NCBI GenBank assembly: GCA_038747545.1
Contig: JBCDJT010000118.1
Location: 1-15,732, forward strand
Direction: 5' to 3'
DNA: 15,732 bases
Source: JBCCMF01 sp038747545
GTDB lineage: Bacteria > Bacteroidota > Rhodothermia > Rhodothermales > JBCCMF01
A program made the translations under genes and the position numbers. Numbering within the stretch: position 1 is the first letter of the stretch; every line of letters begins with the position of its first letter. Under the pieces are notes generated by a model that had not been told where the DNA came from, searched no databases, and saw only the letters and a program-made list of their open reading frames with translations. Shown here in pieces: positions 1-5,709 of this stretch.

Positions 1-137
1 ACCATGACCGTCGCGACGGTCCCGATCAGGCCCTCGCGCTTGCGCAAGCTCGGCACGAACAGCGGGACGAGGCCGTTCAGGATGGCCCCGGCCAGCGGGA
101 GCATCAGAATGAGCCAGATCAGTACGGCAGTGTCCAT
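1..137 (-). CDS. nuoL: NADH-quinone oxidoreductase subunit L, N-terminal fragment (cut by window edge)
   Basis: About 45 codons are visible, from an ATG at 137 to the window edge. The translation begins MDTAVLIWLILMLPLAGAI and continues through NGLVPLF into a short basic stretch (SLRKREG). A hydrophobic first helix followed by a basic loop is typical of the start of NuoL, the antiporter-like proton-pumping subunit of complex I. Identification rests mainly on position: it follows nuoJ and nuoK on the same strand, the standard J-K-L order. The 208-nt gap to nuoK is unusually wide for this operon and holds an inverted repeat. The rest of the gene lies outside the window, so its length and key lysines cannot be checked. 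Confidence 0.85.
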   Translation of the reverse strand, partial: MDTAVLIWLILMLPLAGAILNGLVPLFVPSLRKREGLIGTVATVM

Positions 138-205
138 GAAGGCCTGGAGCTAGGTTGAGTTACGCTATTTCTGATCGTTGATCATCCACCATTGCACCGC
201 TCCCT

Positions 206-313
206 CTTGTCATCCCGAGCGCAGCCGAGGGATCTCCCCCGAGTACGGATTGCACAACCCAGAAGTGGGAGATCCCTCGGCTCTGGCCTGCGGCCTCCGC
301 TCGGGATGACAAG
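206..313. repeat. Imperfect inverted-repeat element in the nuoK-nuoL gap
   Basis: The outer arms match perfectly over 16 nt: CTTGTCATCCCGAGCG at 206-221 against its reverse complement at 298-313. The inner arms match perfectly over 15 nt (224-238 against 267-281). The left arm has 2 nt between its two blocks. The right arm has 16 nt there (282-297), containing a small self-complementary GGCC-TGC-GGCC (285-295). The 28-nt centre (239-266) has no obvious structure. Transcribed in either direction this would form a stem of about 31 bp with a bulged mini-hairpin. Arms of the type 'gtcatcccgagcg...gagggatct' resemble dispersed intergenic repeats that I recall from unrelated bacterial genomes. It has no run of T's, so it is not a standard terminator, and no target-site duplication is visible. 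Confidence 0.85.
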
Positions 314-345
314 GTTGAACGCATACACATATCCCAAAGTCGGTG

Positions 346-651
346 TTAGTACCGGAAGAGGTTGATCTCCGCCACATCCACCGTCAGCTTGTTGCGGAAG
401 ATGGCGATGACGAGGGCGAGCCCGATGGCGGCCTCGGCGGCGGCCACGGCCATGACGAAGAACACCAGGATCTGCCCCGTCACGTCGCCCATCGCTTGGC
501 TCAGCGCCACCAGCGACAGGTTGACGGCGTTGAGCATCAGCTCGACCGACATCAGGATGAGGATGGCGTTGCGGCGAATCAGCACGCCCAGCACCCCGAT
601 GGTGAAGAGGATGGCGCTCAGCCCGAGGTACCAGTTGAGGGCAACTTCCAT
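346..651 (-). CDS. nuoK: NADH-quinone oxidoreductase subunit K
   Basis: This 101-residue protein has the normal NuoK length, with three hydrophobic helices. NuoK is a small membrane subunit of complex I, next to NuoJ and NuoL in the proton-translocating arm. The two buried glutamates that matter for proton transfer in E. coli (Glu36 and Glu72) correspond to Glu37 in 'MSVELMLNAVNL' and Glu73 in 'AAAEAAIGLAL'. The ATG at 651 is the natural start; the C-terminus ends EINLFRY before TAA. nuoJ ends 35 nt upstream, which fits co-transcription. No Shine-Dalgarno sequence is evident before the start. Confidence 0.97.
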   Translation of the reverse strand: MEVALNWYLGLSAILFTIGVLGVLIRRNAILILMSVELMLNAVNLSLVALSQAMGDVTGQILVFFVMAVAAAEAAIGLALVIAIFRNKLTVDVAEINLFRY

Positions 652-686
652 GTAGGCAAGCTAATCGTGAAGGAGAGATGCTATGC

Positions 687-1196
<510 letters not shown>

Positions 1197-1246
1197 AGAG
1201 AAGCGAAACCCAAACGCACGAGATCGTTGGCTCAAGGCCAATGTGA

Positions 1247-1278
1247 CGAAGTTATTTCAATCGCCCTTTTTCCACAAG
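1247..1278 (-). promoter_or_regulatory. Candidate promoter for nuoJKL
   Basis: On the minus strand, CTTG (1278-1275) is followed 20 nt later by TAACTTCG (1254-1247). This resembles the Bacteroidota sigma-A pattern TTTG-N19-TAnnTTTG, with one mismatch in each box. The -7 box lies about 50 nt upstream of the preferred nuoJ ATG. Such weak motifs occur by chance, so this is a suggestion supported mainly by its position. Confidence 0.35.
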
Positions 1279-1352
1279 ATAAGATCCCGTAAAGCGACAC
1301 AGATTAGGTCTGCGCCCTACACGACTCTGCTACACACGCGATGCGGCACGCT

Positions 1353-4300
1353 CTACTTGACCACCACCATCCGGCGGGTCTGGTGCGCCTCGCCCGACAC
1401 GATGCGGTAGAGGTAGAGGCCGCTGGAGAGGCCGCTAGCGTCGAAGCGGGCGGTGTGCGCGCCTGTGGGCAACACGTCATTGACGAGCACGGCGACGCGT
1501 CGGCCGATGACGTCGTAGACGGTAAGCGTGACGGGGCCGGGACGGGCGATCTGAAACGGGATCGTGGTGCGGGTGCGGAACGGGTTGGGGTAGTTCTGCG
1601 CGAGGGTGACGGCGTTGGGTAGCTCAATGACGGCTTCATCTTCACGGTCGACCGTAGAGGCACCGAAGCGGTAGGTGTGGTCCTCGGCGTTGATGCGCAC
1701 CTCGCCGCCCTCGGTCTGGCGACGGAAGAACGGGCCGTCGGCTTCGAGGTCGGTGAAGAAGGTGCGGCCGGGCGCCACATCGGGGCGGGCGCGGTACGGC
1801 GCCTGGGCAGACTGCGCCGAGTACACCGGCTCGCCCCACCCGATGGCGGTGTGGCCGTCGAGGAGGGCGCTGTGCCAGGCGTAGTGGAACGCGGCCTTGT
1901 CGTACTGCCCATCGGCTCGCGGCGTCGTGACGGACATGATGTTGAAACCGATGGCCTCGCGGTAGGCGGCGAGCTTGTCGGCTTTCTCGCGCCAGGTGTT
2001 CATCGACACGAAATCGCCTTCCTGGACTTGGTAACTCTCCGCGAAATAGAAGTCGCGGTAGGTCAGGTCGATAGCCACACCATCGGGGTTGTAGGCGGGA
2101 TCGAGGTCGGTGGAGAACACATCGTCGGGGTTCCACGCGTTTACCATGACGGGCAGCCCTGCCCGCCGTGCCATCTCTAGGGCCTCATTCTGCCGCTCGC
2201 GTGTGACGCCAAAATCATGACCAAAATTGTCGAGGAAGATCCCAGCGACGCCAAACCCATCCCAGTGCGCGATCCTCGTGAGGATCTCTTGCATGGGTAG
2301 ATTCTGGGTCGTCACGCCTACATCCACATAGCCAAAGACCTTGGTGCTGGCCATCGCCGGATGCCGGCGTACGAGATACGCGTTCGGGTCTACAGCGTAC
2401 TCGATGCCCTCCCCGAGCACGACGTAATCGTACTGCCCGAGTGTCTGCGCGGCTTCTGCGATGGTGGTTGCCCCGTTGATGACGGATGGCCACGCGTAAT
2501 ACACGAGCAGGCTCTTCGGACGGATAGTATGCGCCTCGCCGCCTGGGCCCACGCTGAAGTCTTGCACGTCTGTTCGGTACAACTGGGAGACGTCCTCCGA
2601 CTCGCCTGAGTTTTGCCCGATCAGCAATCCGTGCGGCCCGTTGAAGTGCAGGCGTTGATAGAAGCTCCGGGAAGGGCGCGCCTCTTGCTCCTCCCAGGTC
2701 AAGCCTCCATCGATGGTGTGCATCATCCGGCCATCACTCGCGAGAACGATACCGCTCTGGGCATCGAAGAAATGCGTGTCGTTTACAGGACCGCTCGGAC
2801 GCATATTGACTTCGCTCCATGAGACGCCACCATCGGTTGTTTTAACCATCCCGACATTGCTGTAGGCATACCCGGTACTTCGCGTAGGGAAGTCGAGGCC
2901 TCGCATGCTAAGCGGACCGCTTGTGCCTGTCACGTTCTGCCACTCCACCACCTGCCACGTTGTGCCATTATCGACAGACGTCAGCATGGCATTGAGCGAA
3001 ACGATCACGAAGCGGTCAAGCGCGAGCATGGCAACATCTCCCAAGGTCAGCCGGCCATAGTCAGTCACTGTGTCACCGGGCGCGAAGACGGTCATAGGCA
3101 CCCAGGTCACGCCGCCATCCGATGTGCGCATGGCAGCACCGCGTTCGCCCACGATGATGCCGTGCTTCTCGTCCAGAAAGTCGATGGCCCGGAACGCACT
3201 TTCGCCCAACGGGTGGCGCACCGATGCCCAACTGGCACCCGCATCCGTGGTCGTATACAGCGCGCCGAAGAGGCCCACCGCAAAGCCCTGCGTTTCCGAG
3301 ACGAAGTGGATGTCGCTGAGAATGGTGTGCCTGATGCCCGGCACCGCCGCCCAGGTTTGGCCGCCGTCGGTGCTGCGGTAGAGGGCCGACGTTGTGGGGC
3401 CGTAGATTCTGCCTCGTGCCGCAAGGCGTACCGTCTGGTTTACCACATGGACCTCACCGCTGCGGTGATCCAGGTCGTCGTCGGGCAGGGTTCTCCAGGG
3501 GCGCGCGGTGATCTCGCCTGCGCTGAAGTTGCAGGTCACCCACAGCGGTACGCCAGGCGTCTGCGTCATGAACAGCGGGTAGCTCGATCCGGTGTCGGTG
3601 CGCGGAGAAGCGTCGTACTGCTCTTGTTGCGCGCACGTCTGGAGCGTGCTGGTTGTGCCGGGCGTCACGAGTTCTTGGACGCGGGCCTCGCCTCGGGCGT
3701 TATAGACGGTTACGAAGCCGCCGTAGAAGGGGTCGGTGAGCGGCGTGCTGTTGGAGAAGAACGGGCTATCCGAGTAGGCATCCAACGGGACCTCCACCGT
3801 CCGGTCATCCATGTACAGGGTGGCTACGGCGCGCTGAATGGGAAAGCCGTCCACCGCTCGGCTGCTGGTGTAGACCTGCCGTAAGTCTGGCGTGTAGCTC
3901 GTGAAGTCGATCTGAGGCGCGGCATCGTCGCCGGGGCTGAGCAGAATGATGCGGGTATCGCGTTCGATGGGAAGGCCGAGCATGTCGGCGGGCTGCCCAG
4001 CGGCATGCCACGCGTCAAGGATGGGCTCGGAGTCGGTAGACAGGTACCAGCGATCCGGGTAGGCGCGGTGGCTCACGTAGGTCTGCCCGCCACGCTCTTC
4101 CACATCATAGATCAAGTCAAGGACATCGCGGAGGGTAGAGGTGCGCGCTTGAAACTGCGGCGACCCGACGTAGACCTGATACCGCTGCGGTTGGCGTCCC
4201 ACCTGGGCCTCTACGGTCACCGAGACGGGGTCGATGTCCTCCTCGAAGTCCGCCCACGTGATCTCGTTCGAGAAGCTCTGCGTGGCCGGGTCCCAGCGCT

Positions 4301-5261
4301 GGATGTTCGCCTCCACCTGCGGCACCACCAGCGAGAGCGGCGCGCCTCGCTGGATGGCTTTGAGCTCGTCGAGGCTGACGGTGATGTCGCGGTCCACCTC
4401 GCCCGCCACATACGAGTCGATGGAAATCTCGCCGCTCGCCGGGTAGCGGCTGCCCGGCGCCAAGGTCTGTGCTACGCTGTTGTTGCTGACCTCGAACGTG
4501 GCGATGGTCTTATTCCCCAGCCGCAAGCTGATGGTGGGCCGCACATCGCTGGCGGGCGCGCTGCCTCGGTTGACGTAGTACACCTTCAGGCGCAGCACGG
4601 CGGCTTCGTTCTCCTTCACCGACCGCGCACTGCTCCACTCAAAGCCTTCCTCCGAGGTAGTTGACGAGGTACTTGACCAGGTGTGCGAGTAGCTGGCCTC
4701 GACATCCACGCTGGCCAACTCAAACGGGCTGAGCGAGAAGCCCGCCGTCACGCTCCCGCCAATCTGATCTTCGTTCGTCGTCGAGTTGGTGTACGCGCTG
4801 TTGATCGTGCGGCCTTCGGTATCCGTAATCTCGGCGGTCGGGAAGATCTCATAATCCGTCATGTACACGCTGATGAGTGGGCGTGCCGCCACAAGCGGGT
4901 GGTTGTATGGCGCGGCCACGCTGCTGGGCATGTTGGCGCCCGTCACCTCCATGTAGTCGCTGTACGGGTCGCCGTCGGTGCTGGCACGGAGCGGGTCGGT
5001 GAAGTAGTGCGTGATGTCGGGGTTGCCGTCCCACGGACGCAGCTCGCCGGAGAGGAGATCGAAGACGAAGCCGTTGATCTCCAGCCCGTTGTCGATGCCG
5101 TCGCCGTCGGTGTCGGCGTTGGCCTGGAGGTACACGGTGGTGCCTTCTGCGGTGCGGAAGGCGAGTTCATCGCTCTGCGCCAGTGCTGCTGGTGCTACCG
5201 CGAGGGATAGGATGAAGGCGATCAGGAAGGGGTGAAGCGATACTCGATGGGCCGTCTGCAT
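1353..5261 (-). CDS. Exported protective-antigen-like pore protein fused to a beta-propeller, a glycoside-hydrolase-like barrel and a T9SS domain
   Basis: 1302 residues. Residues 1-28 are a signal peptide with a likely cut at ALA|QS. Residues 48-420 resemble anthrax protective antigen (PA) from its calcium domain into the pore domain: a DTDGDGIDNGLE calcium loop (50-61), DPYSDYMEVTG (98-108), HPLVAARP (121-128), IGGSVTAGFS (167-176; PA has IGGSVSAGFS), and YYVNRGSAP then LRLGNKTIATF (228-256). Residues 421-530 may match PA domain 3 weakly. The PA20 part, furin site and receptor domain are absent. Residues 601-900 carry six Asp-box repeats of the type TDGGxTW (Ycf48/BNR propeller). Residues 915-1160 look like a GH114/spherulin-4-type TIM barrel (VYYAWPS, GYVDVG, GIFLDNFGHD, VNAWNPD, IDLTYRD). 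Residues 1218-1302 are a type A T9SS sorting domain (QNYPNPF...GLYLYRIVSG) that should place the protein on or outside the cell surface. The only cysteines are C543 and C577. Domain calls come from motif memory; the overall function is unknown. Confidence 0.92.
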   Translation of the reverse strand: MQTAHRVSLHPFLIAFILSLAVAPAALAQSDELAFRTAEGTTVYLQANADTDGDGIDNGLEINGFVFDLLSGELRPWDGNPDITHYFTDPLRASTDGDPYSDYMEVTGANMPSSVAAPYNHPLVAARPLISVYMTDYEIFPTAEITDTEGRTINSAYTNSTTNEDQIGGSVTAGFSLSPFELASVDVEASYSHTWSSTSSTTSEEGFEWSSARSVKENEAAVLRLKVYYVNRGSAPASDVRPTISLRLGNKTIATFEVSNNSVAQTLAPGSRYPASGEISIDSYVAGEVDRDITVSLDELKAIQRGAPLSLVVPQVEANIQRWDPATQSFSNEITWADFEEDIDPVSVTVEAQVGRQPQRYQVYVGSPQFQARTSTLRDVLDLIYDVEERGGQTYVSHRAYPDRWYLSTDSEPILDAWHAAGQPADMLGLPIERDTRIILLSPGDDAAPQIDFTSYTPDLRQVYTSSRAVDGFPIQRAVATLYMDDRTVEVPLDAYSDSPFFSNSTPLTDPFYGGFVTVYNARGEARVQELVTPGTTSTLQTCAQQEQYDASPRTDTGSSYPLFMTQTPGVPLWVTCNFSAGEITARPWRTLPDDDLDHRSGEVHVVNQTVRLAARGRIYGPTTSALYRSTDGGQTWAAVPGIRHTILSDIHFVSETQGFAVGLFGALYTTTDAGASWASVRHPLGESAFRAIDFLDEKHGIIVGERGAAMRTSDGGVTWVPMTVFAPGDTVTDYGRLTLGDVAMLALDRFVIVSLNAMLTSVDNGTTWQVVEWQNVTGTSGPLSMRGLDFPTRSTGYAYSNVGMVKTTDGGVSWSEVNMRPSGPVNDTHFFDAQSGIVLASDGRMMHTIDGGLTWEEQEARPSRSFYQRLHFNGPHGLLIGQNSGESEDVSQLYRTDVQDFSVGPGGEAHTIRPKSLLVYYAWPSVINGATTIAEAAQTLGQYDYVVLGEGIEYAVDPNAYLVRRHPAMASTKVFGYVDVGVTTQNLPMQEILTRIAHWDGFGVAGIFLDNFGHDFGVTRERQNEALEMARRAGLPVMVNAWNPDDVFSTDLDPAYNPDGVAIDLTYRDFYFAESYQVQEGDFVSMNTWREKADKLAAYREAIGFNIMSVTTPRADGQYDKAAFHYAWHSALLDGHTAIGWGEPVYSAQSAQAPYRARPDVAPGRTFFTDLEADGPFFRRQTEGGEVRINAEDHTYRFGASTVDREDEAVIELPNAVTLAQNYPNPFRTRTTIPFQIARPGPVTLTVYDVIGRRVAVLVNDVLPTGAHTARFDASGLSSGLYLYRIVSGEAHQTRRMVVVK

Positions 5262-5420
5262 GGGTCCGCGCTGCGTTGCTGCTCAAGGGATGACGAAGCG
5301 GATGAAGGCCTCGTATCAGGAGACGCAAGATTTTGCGGGGGAAGTGATAACGGGTGCTGATGATTTGCTTGGAAGGGCTTGAGGTTCTGGTGGTGACGCA
5401 GTGCGAGATGAAGCGCGTCT
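5262..5420. other. Gap upstream of the protective-antigen-like gene
   Basis: This is the gene-proximal part of the 448-nt gap between 5261 and 5710. It has no convincing reading frame and no clear Bacteroidota-type promoter on the minus strand. The only structure seen is a small hairpin, CGCAA-GATT-TTGCG (5324-5337), 63 nt upstream of the start codon. The rest of the gap is filled by the structured repeat described next and a short stretch after the kinase gene. Confidence 0.5.
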
Positions 5421-5652
5421 AGCTTCCTTGGGCTGGACGTTCATTTTGATAGCACCAAAACGAACCAAAAGTGCTTGTCGATCTCGAAACGCATAGCGGA
5501 CTTCCCTGCGCGCATATCCGCACCTGGCGAGCCGGGTGGTTGGTGATGTTTGCCTGTTGTCTTGCTCTTGCTCGCCAGCTGAACGCTGCTCGTCCGCTTT
5601 TCCAAGCGCGCACTGGGCCCGAGATCGACGTTGGCGGCTCGCGCTGCTCGTT
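5421..5652 (-). repeat. Structured intergenic element, copy A
   Basis: This is a 232-nt element present again at 10593-10824 in the same orientation, roughly three quarters identical by eye. Minus-strand helices are nested. P0 pairs 5629-5620 with 5486-5477 (GTCGATCTCG/CGAGATCGAC, 10 bp). P1 pairs 5598-5592 with 5501-5495 (AGCGGAC/GTCCGCT, 7 bp). P2 pairs 5578-5570 with 5532-5524 (CTGGCGAGC/GCTCGCCAG, 9 bp). A 3' hairpin P3 pairs 5465-5456 with 5448-5439 (10 bp including one G-U, 7-nt loop). The other copy keeps all four helices while changing paired bases. It begins 57 nt after the kinase stop codon. It could be a structured RNA, a 3'-UTR element or a short mobile element. Short open frames crossing it are not conserved between copies. 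Confidence 0.85.
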
Positions 5653-5709
5653 TGGCTGCGTTGTGTTCTTGAGCGTGTTCCTCCGATGGAGGCTGATGTT
5701 CGATCAGAG

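Noticed and set aside
1197..1241. Upstream extension of nuoJ to a TTG start
   Set aside because: The extra 15 residues (beginning with TTG) are polar, not typical of NuoJ, and the first ATG gives the usual length. It remains possible but less likely.
5419..5613. Short minus-strand open frames over the structured element (also 10390-10695, 10524-10709 and 10696-10905)
   Set aside because: The frames are not the same in the two copies: insertions, deletions and stops differ, while helices are preserved. This favours a non-coding element.
5680..5692. CCTCC-GAT-GGAGG hairpin just after the kinase stop, considered as a terminator
   Set aside because: The stem is only 5 bp and no T-run follows on the minus strand.
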